From contig SCFE01000072.1 of the NCBI GenBank assembly GCA_004352715.1, positions 720,084 through 784,083 on the forward strand: 64,000 nucleotides of DNA. Direction: 5' to 3'. Under the pieces are notes generated by a model, which was not told the origin of the DNA, ran no database searches, and saw only the letters and a program-made list of their open reading frames with translations. Position 1 is the first letter of the stretch. Each line of letters begins with the position of its first letter. The position numbers and the translations under genes were made by a program. This DNA is from Hofstenia miamia (lineage: Eukaryota; Xenacoelomorpha; Acoela). Shown here piece by piece: positions 1 through 10,836 of the stretch.

Positions 1-17
1 TATATATATATATATAT
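1..17. repeat. (TA)n microsatellite at window edge
   Basis: Uninterrupted TA dinucleotides immediately left of the inverted-repeat element at 18-364; together with 365-394 they form the target region of that element. Confidence 0.9.
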
Positions 18-361
18 TAGGCCCTTGCGAGTTGACATTTTTAGATTCGAGTCGAGTTGGAACCCTAACTCGCGAGTTCGAGTTTAGACTTATTATTCTC
101 GGTAGGCTAAGCTATATATAACTATGCTGCCTTGTATAAATGTAGGGAAAAGATACAACATGCGAAACTAAATATGAGAAACCATGCCTGACGACTTACA
201 ATTTGGGGTAAGTTATAAAGCTTGTTGGATTCTTCGACATTATAAATAATCATGGATGAAAAATAGATGAAATTGAAGCAAATATCGAGTTGAGTTCGAG
301 TACTTGAACTGTCCAGTTGAGTTTTTGGCCCTCGACTCGAATTTCGAGTAATCACAGGGCC

Positions 362-364
<3 letters not shown>
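18..364. mobile_element. hAT-like MITE with TAGGGCCCT ends
   Basis: Non-autonomous inverted-repeat element. The left end reads TAGGCCCTTG and the reverse complement of the right end reads TAGGGCCCTG; TTCGAGTCGAG occurs about 28-36 bp inside both ends in inverted orientation. Both sides are flanked by ATATATAT, an apparent 8-bp duplication, but the surroundings are (TA)n so this is weak evidence. The interior is rich in CTCGAGT and CGAGTT motifs. No transposase is encoded. A TAGGG terminus and 8-bp duplication fit the hAT superfamily; the assignment is inference. Confidence 0.55.
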
Positions 365-394
<30 letters not shown>

Positions 395-467
395 NNNNNN
401 NNNNNNNNNNNNNNNNNNNNNNNNNNNNNNNNNNNNNNNNNNNNNNNNNNNNNNNNNNNNNNNNNNN

Positions 468-499
<32 letters not shown>
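365..499. repeat. (TA)n tract containing a 73-bp N gap (395-467)
   Basis: TA dinucleotides run up to the gap and resume after it (469-499). The gap is an assembly break inside the microsatellite, so its true length is unknown. Confidence 0.9.
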
Positions 500-502
<3 letters not shown>

Positions 503-1782
503 ATGGTTCGTCCATAGTGGTTATTTCAAAGCTTTTGTTTCAAAATAACAAATCGGTCATAATCATCAGGCGACATACGATTGGTTGTATTTCTTAAAAT
601 AATCATAACATTAATCATTATTAAAAGCGATTTTCTCGCATTGCATTGTGATTGAAACGAAGGAGAACTAGATTAAAACAATATACAGGCTTCTCTCTCA
701 CACTGTTAATTGGGCTCAGTAATAACAATTAATTGAAAGAGTTTTTGCCATTGCTGTGTAATAATGGAGAATAACGTATAACGCTAGAATTTTATTCAAT
801 TTTTTATTCCCAGAGCTTCTGGACGACATTATTGAAACATGCATTTTAAATTTTTTCAATTTTATGGAAAGGAAAATTTGGCAATTTCTACGTCGCGTTG
901 CATTAATCGCTTAATTAAAATAAGTAAGCTTTTTTATAGAATTTTCTAGGGATTATACCTTCAACCTTATGTGCTTTAGATAAATTTATTATTTTTTCAA
1001 ACAATTTATAATTGTAGTGAGTAAGCACTTTTTGATTACATTTTTGGTTCAATAACAATTTCTTGATGATATTTTTGAAAAACTTGCAGATGTTTTACAT
1101 ATCACATATGTTGTCAAACACGTTTCAAAACCATGCAAATTCGTGGTTGTAGATGTGTCCAGATCACCTTTCTCTGGGTTATAGTCGCAGCAACAATCGG
1201 TTTCATCAAGTCTGAAATTTATAAACTGGCATCATTCATCGCATTTTGTATAGCTACCTCATGATAGACAACCCTTTCATTAAAACTTTTTATATATATT
1301 GTCACATTCATTCGAAACAGACCGTTGTATTATTTTGATATTCTATTGTATTCGATTTCGATTATTTAAAATATAGTGTCAGCTCTATTAAAATTTATAT
1401 TTGAATATCAGGCGTATATTCATTTTTACGTATACGTGTATATTTCATACTAATTTTTATAGTGTCGAAATGGGTGTCGTTACATCATTTTATATATAAG
1501 TATATCCAGTATATCCAATTGCAAGTTTTTTCATTAATCGAATGCTAGAGTATGTGAACATTAATCAGCGACATTCTGGTTAAAACAACTAACAAAATGT
1601 CAAATAATGCTGCTTGCTTTAGCAGCAAACTTAAAATTTAGATTCTGTTAAAAATTTCACTTTGAATCAAGTGCCAAAATTTTGCAAACATCAAATATTT
1701 TTGGTTATCAATTCATTACCATCAGATGACTTATCAAACTTATAATCGATCAATGTGATGCATGCACAGAATTAATAATAAT
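500..1782. other. Unannotated AT-rich non-coding DNA
   Basis: No reading frame, RNA gene or transposon similarity recognised. If the gene at 3303-15694 extends leftwards this is intron or upstream sequence. Confidence 0.5.
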
Positions 1783-2267
1783 TAGATATGAGCACGGTAC
1801 ATGTTTTATAAAAAATTTCCACCGCTGTGAAAACAGCTTCACCGCTAACTACCGCAATGTGTGTGTTTTTTACCGCAAACTATCGCAATAAATGAAATTT
1901 TATCGCGATATACCGCAACGAAGTCGATTTTTAACTTCGAAAGAAAAGATTGATATTTTTGAATTGTTTTTAAGGTTGTGGATCATTCATAGAAAAAGAT
2001 AAAAGAATTTTTTAGGTGTTTTGTCCATTCATCCAATTTTAATAGAATTGAATCCAATTTTCCATGAAATAGGCATAAATTAATATTTTGGATGTCGAAT
2101 CTATTAATTTTGCTTCAGAAATAGTTTTTTAGGAAATAGAGATTTTAAATTTTAAAAATAAAAAACGCTATCTGTATAGTTTCTATGCCACTGCAAGTGT
2201 GTAAATCACTATCGCGGTACATCGCACAGCGGCGTTCCGCCGTATTGCCGCACCGCACTCATTTCTA
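1783..2267. mobile_element. hAT-type MITE, GCGGT family, 8-bp duplication ATAATAAT
   Basis: 485-bp non-autonomous element. The left terminus TAGATATGAGCACGGTAC and the reverse complement of the right terminus TAGAAATGAGTGCGGTGC agree at 14 of 18 positions. It is flanked by perfect 8-bp direct repeats ATAATAAT (1775-1782 and 2268-2275). Short ACCGC/CCGCA motifs recur near both ends (for example 1831, 1844, 1853, 2225, 2250), as expected of subterminal transposase-binding sites. No protein is encoded. The same family occurs at 55688-57016 (right terminus TAGAGATGAGCGCGGTGC in reverse orientation). Confidence 0.8.
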
Positions 2268-2398
2268 ATAATAATAAAGTATAATGGCGTATACAATACT
2301 AATACGAAATATAGGAATTAGGAAGGCATTTACAGATTAATTCAGTTGTACCTTGTATATACGTATCCTAATATATACATCTAGTACTCTATATATCT

Positions 2399-2751
2399 CA
2401 GACTTATCAACGAGACGAGCCGAGCCGATCTTGAGCAGAGTATTGGATATACAACGAGCCCAAAACGAGCCGTTTGTAAGCATACCAAATCTATAGTGCT
2501 GCTTGTTAATTTGATTATGCAGATTTTTCTTATTTTTTCATTCAATATTCCTTACTTATAATCGTATTTTAGAAATATTTATTAAATAATAGGAAGAGCA
2601 ATTGAAAAAATTCTGAGAGCAGAATATTTTAAAAAAATACCGAGCTGAAACGAGCCTCATTGAAAGATTTCTGTGGCGAGCCGAGCCGAGCTGAACTAAC
2701 TCAAAATTTAAACTAGCCGAGCTTAAAAATTACAGCTCGTTGACAAGTCTG
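2399..2751. mobile_element. hAT-type MITE, CAGACTT family, 8-bp duplication ATATATCT
   Basis: 353-bp non-autonomous element. The left end is CAGACTTATCAACGAG and the reverse complement of the right end is CAGACTTGTCAACGAG, 15 of 16 identical. Flanking 8-bp direct repeats ATATATCT (2391-2398, 2752-2759) are perfect. CGAGCC and CCGAGC are repeated many times near both ends (2410-2480 and 2640-2725), which look like arrays of subterminal binding motifs. The CAG terminus and 8-bp duplication place it in hAT; no transposase is encoded. Confidence 0.85.
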
Positions 2752-3302
2752 ATATATCTGGATAATCCATATATGGTACATGTAATATACATTTTGTTAT
2801 TGAGTAAACTTTCACATCGTTTCAGAACGTGTTAGCAGTATTATTTTTACATATGCTTAGTTAATATTTGCCAATTGATTTATCGACCATCCTGTTGGGT
2901 CGACAAACTTTCTGCAGGTCGATGGGTGGGTTGATAAAACCTTGACCTCTTTCAGAAAGGACTTTTCATGTTAGAAATCTGCAAATAATTGCCTAAGAAT
3001 CTACTAAATTATATCATGTCAATTTCGATAGGTAGTTGTAATGATTTTCTACTGAAATTTGAAATCGAATTGTATATATTACATGTACATTGCATTGCAA
3101 ATGCCTGTGAAAAACTCATTGTTCATGTATATTTATGTGGTATTTATATTTCAAAACAGTCACTAAGTTAGTTAACTCGTAATGTCATTTAATCGACACG
3201 GACAATTGCTGGTCATGTAATTATTATTCTACATTTACAGAGATAATTAATGAATGAAATGTAAATAATTTAATATAAATTGTTAAATTTTTCATTATTT
3301 AG

Positions 3303-3437
3303 GCTCCAATATTAATTTTCCAATGAGGATGCGAGCCTTGCCATCGTCCTTTTGGCAGGAACCTGTCAAGGGAGCAAGCAATTCCACATTTTCTTCCTAC
3401 AATATTTTACCGCCTCTCTTCAGCGATGAAACATCGC
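3303..3437 (+). CDS. Exon with YAP/FAM181-type TEAD-binding omega-loop (internal exon of a host gene)
   Basis: Internal coding exon preceded by TTATTTAG (AG 3301-3302) and followed by the strong donor GTGAGT (3438). It is phase 1 on both sides and gives 44 full codons. Residues 7-17 of the visible fragment are M-R-M-R-A-L-P-S-S-F-W, preceded by F-P and followed by Q-E-P. In YAP the equivalent loop (Met86 to Phe96) is M-R-L-R-K-L-P-D-S-F-F and makes the main contact with TEAD; vertebrate FAM181A/B carry the same loop ending S-F-W followed by a Glu/Pro stretch. The key Met, Arg, Leu, Pro, Ser and aromatic positions are all kept. This implies a nuclear TEAD/Scalloped partner, probably FAM181-like. 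I did not find the FAM181 N-terminal domain; it would lie upstream of the window. Seen: motif and splice sites. Inferred: TEAD binding and family. Confidence 0.78.
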
Positions 3438-3588
3438 GTGAGTAATTCATACAGCTGGTGTGAGAGTAATTATTTATACAAGCATTAATAAATCAGCTGC
3501 CAAACGCTTCAATTGCGTTGGTTCTTCGAAGCAATCTTTTCCTTCAATTACACATTATTCACTAAGTTACAATTTTCATAGTAAACAC

Positions 3589-4546
3589 CAGGGCCTTTCA
3601 ATAATATATTGCTAATAGAATATATTGCAATAAATATATTGCAATATATTTATTGCAGCCGAATTTCATTGCAATAGTATTGCAATATATTGCAATATTA
3701 TTGGAGGTGTTTTTTGAAAAAAATTTCCTGGTTTCTCTCAGGAATGTAGGATAGCCGATCCATACATCAATACAAAATTTATTTTGCCTACATCTGATGT
3801 TGTAGAAAAGTTGTTTAGCATAGCAGGTTTGGCTTTTTCAGATGTTCGTCAGAGTCTTTTACCAATGAATTTAGAATTCCAAATATTTCTACATTGCAAT
3901 AGAAATTTCTGGGATATGAATACCCTAAAGGAAATTCTACGTGCTGATAACCGGCTTGAATAGATTTTTGAATTGTACCGGTACCAAGTTTCATATTGGG
4001 CCTTTTTAGTTCAATTAAATTTTGTTGCTTTGTTGATAAATTATTAGCTGCGAAATATGTACTCTGTATAATAAAAGAGTCGATTATTGATTTTATATTG
4101 CACGCCGAGCAAAAAATATATATTATGTCACTTTGTAATTATATTGAAAAAAATTCTAAACTTTCAAATAGGTATTCCAAACATTTGGCTGGACTCATGT
4201 TTATGTATTCAGATAAATGTACAATGAATTTGACTAACTGACACGAATTTATCATAGGATTAGCAAAGTCCTGAAACAAATTTTGATTTTCTATATTTAA
4301 GAACAAAATATTGCAATATATTGCAATATATTGCAANNNNNNNNNNNNNNNNNNNNNNNNNNNNNNNNNNNNNNNNNNNNNNNNNNNNNNNNNNNNNNNN
4401 NNNNNNNNNNNNNNNNNNNNNNNNNNNTATTGCAATATATTGCAATATATTGCAATATTATATTGCTAGCCAACTTATAGTGCAATATATTTATTTTGCA
4501 TTTTTTGTATTGCAATAATATTGCAATACATTATTGCAAGGCCCTG
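3589..4546 (+). mobile_element. hAT element relic with TTGCAATA repeats; duplication GTAAACAC
   Basis: Bounded by perfect 8-bp direct repeats GTAAACAC (3581-3588, 4547-4554). The left end CAGGGCCTTTCAATAATA and the reverse complement of the right end CAGGGCCTTGCAATAATG differ at two positions; CAGGG is the classical hAT terminus. Inside both ends, TTGCAATA/TATTGCAA is reiterated many times (3600-3705, 4308-4336, 4428-4540); a 91-bp N gap (4337-4427) lies in the right array. A decayed transposase C-terminus lies at 3724-3963. The total of under 1 kb shows the element is internally deleted. It sits in the intron after the omega-loop exon. Confidence 0.9.
3724..3963 (+). pseudogene. hAT transposase C-terminal dimerisation region (remnant)
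   Basis: An open frame ending with TAG at 3961-3963 encodes the end of a hAT transposase. Recognisable residues are L-P-T-S-D-V-V-E-K-L-F-S-I-A-G (from 3784), then S-D-V-R-Q and the block N-L-E-F-Q-I-F-L-H-C-N-R-N-F-W. This matches the hAT C-terminal dimerisation pattern in which S..VE.LFS.AG is followed by NLE..LFL..N..FW. Only about 80 residues of an expected 500-700 remain; the BED zinc finger and DDE catalytic core are absent, so it cannot transpose. It is in the same orientation as the surrounding gene but flanked by the element's own ends, so it is not an exon of that gene. Confidence 0.8.
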
Positions 4547-4579
4547 GTAAACACTATACATAAGAAACTATTTCATTTA

Positions 4580-5281
4580 CTTTTGTGTTATCTCTCGCAC
4601 TCTCAAATAATTCCAAAAATATGCTAGTTTATCGATAAAATAATTATAGACCTAACTCAAGCCTCTTCCCCAACATTAACTAACCCAAACCATACCCCTA
4701 AACTAAGCAAACTCACACCTTAGTCCTAACTCAAACCATACCCCAAACAATATGTAGAAGGGATATGCAAATTTATTGTTAATATCAGAAAGTTTCAATA
4801 TGAATTATAAAATAATAATATTATACTACTTTTAATGCCTAATTAGTGGTTCAGCAACGCGGCTTTTGTTTATTTACAAAGCAATTATAAGATTTGGCAA
4901 TGCTTATTCAATCAACACATAGCCTTTATTCTTCAAATCTTTTCACGTATTTACTTTGTTTGAAAGTCTTCTTAAAATGCTTTGCTTTATTTACATAATT
5001 CAAAATGAATATATTTTCATTCAGTCGGCTCTGCCATGATGAAGAATATAGTATAATGTTAGTTTTATTGCTTGGGGTAAGATTAGGGCTAGGGTAGTAT
5101 TTATCTTAAGATTACGGTTATACTTTGGGTTAGGGTTAAGGACATGGTTAGAGTTAGGTTTGGAGTTAGGGTTAGGACTTGGAATAGGGCTTGGGTTAGG
5201 TTTAAGGTTAAGGTTACAATTATTATGTTGATAAATTTACTTATTTTTCAAAATATTGAGTGGGGGAGATAACCCAAAAAG
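4580..5281. mobile_element. Tc1/mariner-like MITE with inverted telomere-like arms
   Basis: 702-bp non-coding inverted-repeat element flanked by TA (4578-4579, 5282-5283). The left end CTTTTGTGTTATCTC matches the reverse complement of the right end CTTTTTGGGTTATCTC, and similarity continues inward through TTTATC. The left arm then holds degenerate CCTAA/ACCCAAA motifs (4650-4750) and the right arm degenerate TTAGGGTTAGG (5070-5215), so the telomere-like repeats are in inverted orientation and part of the arms. A TA target duplication suggests Tc1/mariner mobilisation; this is inference. Confidence 0.65.
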
Positions 5282-5712
5282 TACCGATGTCGCCATATTT
5301 TATGTGTAAAGACGTACGTTCTTGTCTGAGAAAAAAATCATATGCAATAAATTGCTAACACTTCTATTTTGTATAATTAATTACTTCAGTGATTAATGTC
5401 GCAATAAAATTTGTATCGAAGTTGTTTCATTCATAGCCAAGTATAGGTTTGATGACAGCCAAGAATCTAGTACTTACATGCTATATAGTTGAATTTCGTG
5501 ATAAATAGCTAGGTGTGTTATTGCAATTTATGAGAATCTTTCTACAGTTAAATACGCAGGTCCAAAATTCAATTCTGACTCTTGTTTGCTGTAATGAGTG
5601 CTAAATCCAAATCAATGAAGAGTTCATTTCAAATTCAAAGCATTTAGAACAATGTTGCCAAATAAAAATTATGGTTTATGTTCCTCAATATTTGAATTTG
5701 AATGTGTTAATT

Positions 5713-5924
5713 CATAGACGTAGCCAGGGGGGGCAAAAGGGGCAATGCCCCCTCCCCAATTTCCAAAGTTTGAATTCAGAAGATGGGCATTTTGTTGAAA
5801 ATATAATAATATTGTAGAAAATTATGTCACCACTTATGAGTTTTTGTGTCCTAAAACAAACACTTTGTATTTCCCTTGAACCCATCAAATATTTCCCCCA
5901 ATTTTTTTTCTGGCTGCTCCACTG
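5713..5924. mobile_element. Short hAT-like MITE, duplication TGTTAATT
   Basis: 212-bp element with perfect 8-bp flanking repeats TGTTAATT (5705-5712, 5925-5932). The termini are CATAGACGTAGCCAG and, in reverse complement, CAGTGGAGCAGCCAG (10 of 15 identical), each followed by G-rich sequence (GGGGGGGCAAAAGGGG on the left). No coding capacity. Confidence 0.6.
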
Positions 5925-6174
5925 TGTTAATTATGTGAACTAAGCTTTACTTGAACAACAGCATTAGTCAGTAGCAATGACTCCAAATGAATTGTTGTAA
6001 CTGTGGTTTAAATAAAAAAACATATTTTTGTAAGCTTGTATACAAAAAGATAAACTTTTCAATCATTTAAAAGTTTTTATCGAAAACCCACCTTCGCTTA
6101 CATTAAATGTAAATACTGTAAAAGATTTCGGTAATATTACTTAATTCAATTTAAACTGGAGGCAATATCGCGAA

Positions 6175-6381
6175 ATGCAATTAAAAATAACTACTAATTG
6201 TCTATTTTTTCTACGAAGTATTGTTTTTGTGCTCCAACTACAACTAATTACTTTGTTCTTCCAGTGTTATTTTATGCAACACATATGGTGGCCAAATCTA
6301 ACTACTTTTAGGAAGCTAGAGGAATTTCACAATCGTGCTCTGAAGTGTCTTCTATTATGTTTTTCATCTCAACTTCTCTAA
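6175..6381 (+). pseudogene. Possible LINE C-terminal scrap
   Basis: A 68-codon frame contains W-W-P-N-L-T-T-F-R-K-L-E-E-F-H-N-R-A-L-K, resembling the conserved region downstream of LINE reverse transcriptases (tryptophan, then LE.FH.R.L). No RT motif lies next to it. It may be a chance frame. Confidence 0.25.
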
Positions 6382-6784
6382 TTTCACCAATTACTTATTC
6401 ATTCTATTCATATAGACATATTCAACTAAGTCTCATACAATAACTAAATGTGTGGAACACGATTCGACATCAGTATTATCTCTAAATTCAATCGTCTTAA
6501 GAAAGTAACTTTAATTGATATCTACATGTATCCTTCTTATTTGCCGTAACATCATATATTTAAGAGGTACTTAGGCCTGCGTATTTATAATCTTTCGATC
6601 TGGAGCAATCGAGTGGTTTTTTCGTTTTGTAATTGTAAAAAATGTCGTCTCGTATGACTTCACAGTGTTCCTGATATAATCATGTAGATGTGCTTTTTAG
6701 TTTTCTATTTTATGTTTTGACCTAGTTTAAGGTAAATGAAATTATTTATTGTTATTATCTCCTTCCATCTCAACAAATTCATGC

Positions 6785-8085
6785 TGGTGTGAATTGCTCA
6801 TTGCTCCTAGAGCTCCTAGTACTACCGCGACTAATTCAATCTTTTTTTAGCTTCCAAAACCTCTATACTTGTTCTTCCAAATCCTTATGCTTGTCTATCT
6901 AATCGTTTTCCTTGTTTGGTATTGCTGCCTATCACTGTTTCTATTTTTGCTCTTTACCTACCACTACTATGTCTGGCCACAATGCTTCTCTCACCTTGTT
7001 CGTCTGCATGTTGAAATCTCATATCTTAAATTTCTTATTTTCTATGAACCCCTGTGGCTTGTGCTCATTCCATTTGCCTCCTGCTTCTAACCCATGCTAC
7101 TTCCTCAAGCTCTAATGTACCATTCGTCCCACCTTGTCATGCCTGAACTTATATTCATTCTGCGCCAACTTCTCACACCCTGCTATCAAATGATCTACTG
7201 TCTCCAGCTCTTTCTTACATAGCCAGCATTTGTCACTTACGTCAGATCTAAGTGCTTCACCCGGCTTGTCCTAATTCTTACTCTCGTGTTGCCATTATTA
7301 GTGTTTCTGTTTCTCTCTTTAGTTCTGCCTTCTTTAACCATTTGTTGCTTTCTTCTCTGTCACATGTTTCTGTGTTCCTCCAGTATTCTCCATGATTTGC
7401 CTTCTGCCTATACCTTGTTTGTCTCTCTAATTCCATCCTACTCTGGTATGCTGTCTTTCTTTCACTCTCAGTTCTTATCTTCCTTAACCTCTTAGTGACC
7501 TCCAGTATTGACCCTCTAGGTTGTGCTTCTACGTATTCCTTTAGCCCTAGTGGTTCTGCTTCTACAGTTTCCTCCACACTTAGCAGTCCTTTCCCTCCCT
7601 TATGCCTTGCCATGTACAGCCTATCTACATCTCCATTTAAGTTGAATGCTCTCTCTGCTGCTAGTATCTTCCTTGTCTCCCTGTCTAATTCCCTCAGTTC
7701 ATTCTTGTTCCACCTAACTATTCCTTCCTTCATTGGCCACACGTTGCTCTCTTTTATGTCGCAGTTTTCTGTATTCCTCCACTATTCTTTATGAATCCAC
7801 TTCTGCTTATACTTTGTTTGTCTCTCCTTTTCTATCCTACTCTGGTGTGTCTCTTTTCCTCACCATCTGTTCCTATCTTCTTTGCTTCATACCAACATCC
7901 AGTAGCGATCACTTAGGTTGCTTTTCTACATATTCATTTAGTCCTAGCATTTCTGCTCCTACAGCTTCCTCCACACTTAACATTTGTTTTTCTCCTTATG
8001 CCTTGCCATGTATGGCCTAACTATATCTTCATTTAAATTGAATGTTCATTCTGCTACTAGTACCTTCCTGGTCTCCCTGTGTAGA
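6785..8085 (-). pseudogene. LINE 3' part with restriction-like endonuclease (degenerate)
   Basis: Read on the minus strand, the order is that of LINEs with a C-terminal restriction-like endonuclease (R2/R4/NeSL type). First comes the post-RT block with D-V-D-R-L-Y-M-A-R-H-K-G-G-K-G-L near 7590-7640. Then comes a Cys/His knuckle with C-W-L-C and H-L-I-A-G-C near 7160-7250. Last is the nuclease core P-D-I-V-V-V-G-K-E near 6930-6985 and, after a frameshift, V-V-L-G-A-L-G-A-M-S-N near 6786-6835. The longest intact frame is 7278-7742. The element is dead: several stops and frameshifts interrupt the nuclease, and the RT domain is absent. The 5' part is replaced by a tandem copy (7764-8085). It lies in an intron, antisense to the gene. 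Confidence 0.75.
7366..8085. repeat. Tandem duplication inside the LINE (period about 398 bp)
   Basis: The segment starting TTTCTGTGTTCCTCCAGTAT (7368) is repeated as TTTCTGTATTCCTCCACTAT (7766), and similarity continues to the CTGGTCTCCCTGTGTAG stretch near 8085. Copies differ at roughly a fifth of positions by eye, so the duplication is old. Confidence 0.75.
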
Positions 8086-8089
8086 ATGT

Positions 8090-9760
8090 GTGACATGTGA
8101 TGATAGTTTTGCCCTACTCGCCCTTTTGTCTGTCGAGTTTTTTTTAATATCAATCCTGTTTCTATTTTCATTTACTTCTTCATAGTACGGGATAGAACAA
8201 CGGCCAAATTTTAAGAAAGTAAATATTATCTGACCTTGTAATAATAGTTACTAAAAATGAAAAATGAATTTTTATAAAGACTCATGAAGTTAACCATAAA
8301 AAGACGTTATTTTATCTTTATCATTTTGATTTATAATAACTTTACAACATAAATTGCCACTGATGATGCTTTATGATTTCGCCTGATAATTATATTTAAT
8401 AGTTTTACATCTGCAGTCAGAATTATGAAGAAGAAGGCATTAGTATACTTAAAATCAAATATAAAATTACGTTAGTCAAGTAAACAATCATTTTTTATTC
8501 AGAAGCGTTCGAGGTTAGAATCACATAAAACTTTTAAGCTTAGAAATGTGTGCATCACTAATTGCTTATTAATAAAATGTTGTACAAATCTTTTCAGGAT
8601 TAATACCTCTATTGTAAGCTCTTCAATTCAGCAGACACAAAACGTTCTTCTTCTTAAACTGAAGATAATATGTTCAATTGACCCAGCACTCTCGTTGCTA
8701 TATGCCACATTCAGTCTATTAACAGTCCTCGTAATTAGTGCTTAATTTTGTTACAGTTTGTGCTTCAGACAATTAATTAGATGCCAATAGGCTTGATGCT
8801 TGTATTTTCTTCAGTTCGTCTTACTTCATTGACCTATGTTCAGATAGTGGGTCTGGAGTCATTGTTTTGACTCTATTCAACTTCCTTTTTACTTATTTTC
8901 CCTACATGCTATATTTCAACTTCTGCTACGTTTGCATTTTGACGCTTTAGTTTCATTCGCAGGGGTAATGCCCTTTACACACTTTTCAGTGGTCACCCAT
9001 TTTACATCTGGCATTCATTTCTTATTCATTAGTAATCGATCATTTTATCTTCCCTCTCACTTGAGTTTATTGAAAAGGAAAATTTCTCTCTTGTCTCCTA
9101 CCAAGAATTGCTTCACGTCATCATATGACCACCGATGAAAGCAATGTACAATCTGTTTCTTAATATCGTAAATTTAATACTAAAATTTCATTGAAATTTT
9201 AATTTCGCAATTTTTTCAGAACTTCCCCATTTGGTTTTGATTAATTTGAACTAGTTCTTATTTGCTTTGAAAAGTTTCTTTCTCCATCGCTCATATTTAC
9301 ATTAATAATTTCAATTTTAATGTATGTAATTTTCAAAAATTAATAAATTTTTTGTCAAATTACTCTTCAACCCTTGATGAATTTTATTTTAAAAATATTT
9401 ATTCTGATTCAGTTATGAATAAATTTAGCTCCATCAATTGCCTTTTTCTGTTCTCTATTAAATTAAAGGCATCATTCTCTTTGATTGTTACCTAAATATT
9501 TTATTTTTATTGTCACTGTCACCTGTTTATTATGAACGCGATTAGCAGGGTTTCTGTACACCTGCATTACTGTGAATAATTGATTCAGAATTGTGGTCTG
9601 TTGTATATGACTACATTTTTAATTTCTGCGCAAGTCATTCATTCATTTACTTGAAAATATTTTTAGAACTTAAAATTTCATTAGTTCACTTAGTGTTGTG
9701 CTCACGGATGTTCTTCACCTTATTTTTATGTTTGAGTTGCACCAATTCGTTTAACGTTTT
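8090..9760. other. Intronic AT-rich DNA, no feature seen
   Basis: Both strands were read; short frames are present but show no family signature. Confidence 0.5.
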
Positions 9761-9762
9761 TG

Positions 9763-10723
9763 CATATATATATATATANNNNNNNNNNNNNNNNNNNNNN
9801 NNNNNNNNNNNNNNNNNNNNNNNNNNNNNNNNNNNNNNNNNNNNNNNNNNNNNNNNNNNNNNNNNNNNNNNNNNNNNNNNNNNNNNNNNNNNNNNNNNNN
9901 NNNNNNNNNNNNNNNNNNNNNNNNNNNNNNNNNNNNNNNNNNNNNNNNNNNNNNNNNNNNNNNNNNNNNNNNNNNNNNNNNNNNNNNNNNNNNNNNNNNN
10001 NNNNNNNNNNNNNNNNNNNNNNNNNNNNNNNNNNNNNNNNNNNNNNNNNNNNNNNNNNNNNNNNNNNNNNNNNNNNNNNNNNNNNNNNNNNNNNNNNNNN
10101 NNNNNNNNNNNNNNNNNNNNNNNNNNNNNNNNNNNNNNNNNNNNNNNNNNNNNNNNNNNNNNNNNNNNNNNNNNNNNNNNNNNNNNNNNNNNNNNNNNNN
10201 NNNNNNNNNNNNNNNNNNNNNNNNNNNNNNNNNNNNNNNNNNNNNNNNNNNNNNNNNNNNNNNNNNNNNNNNNNNNNNNNNNNNNNNNNNNNNNNNNNNN
10301 NNNNNNNNNNNNNNNNNNNNNNNNNNNNNNNNNNNNNNNNNNNNNNNNNNNNNNNNNNNNNNNNNNNNNNNNNNNNNNNNNNNNNNNNNNNNNNNNNNNN
10401 NNNNNNNNNNNNNNNNNNNNNNNNNNNNNNNNNNNNNNNNNNNNNNNNNNNNNNNNNNNNNNNNNNNNNNNNNNNNNNNNNNNNNNNNNNNNNNNNNNNN
10501 NNNNNNNNNNNNNNNNNNNNNNNNNNNNNNNNNNNNNNNNNNNNNNNNNNNNNNNNNNNNNNNNNNNNNNNNNNNNNNNNNNNNNNNNNNNNNNNNNNNN
10601 NNNNNNNNNNNNNNNNNNNNNNNNNNNNNNNNNNNNNNNNNNNNNNNNNNNNNNNNNNNNNNNNNNNNNNNNNNNNNNNNNNNNNNNNNNNNNNNNNNNN
10701 NNNNNNNNNNNNNNNNNNNNNNN
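9763..10723. other. (TA)n tract followed by a 945-bp N gap
   Basis: A TA tract (9763-9778) runs into unknown sequence (9779-10723) that ends in CCCCCTCCGG. The gap lies in the intron between the first two visible exons and could hide an exon, although the phases of those exons already fit. Confidence 0.9.
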
Positions 10724-10836
10724 CCCCCTCCGGATCGAATATAGTCAATTAAGTGTAGAAATTTAGAGGAATTCAAGATAGAATAGTATTTAAAAATTTG
10801 AGCATTTGATATGCAGATTTTTAGATTGTTTTTTAG

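Noticed and set aside
240-517. Tyr/Ile-repeat frames
   Set aside because: Translations of (TA)n and gap sequence, not genes.
2989-3171. 60-codon plus-strand frame just before the omega-loop exon
   Set aside because: No acceptor/donor arrangement links it in phase to the exon at 3303 and its composition is that of the surrounding AT-rich DNA.
4640-5215. Interstitial telomere or chromosome-fusion scar
   Set aside because: The telomere-like motifs are degenerate and lie within matching inverted arms with TA flanks, which fits a MITE better.
7286-8020. Ser/Leu-rich plus-strand frames
   Set aside because: They are the antisense of the LINE with restriction-like endonuclease; the minus strand carries the recognisable motifs.
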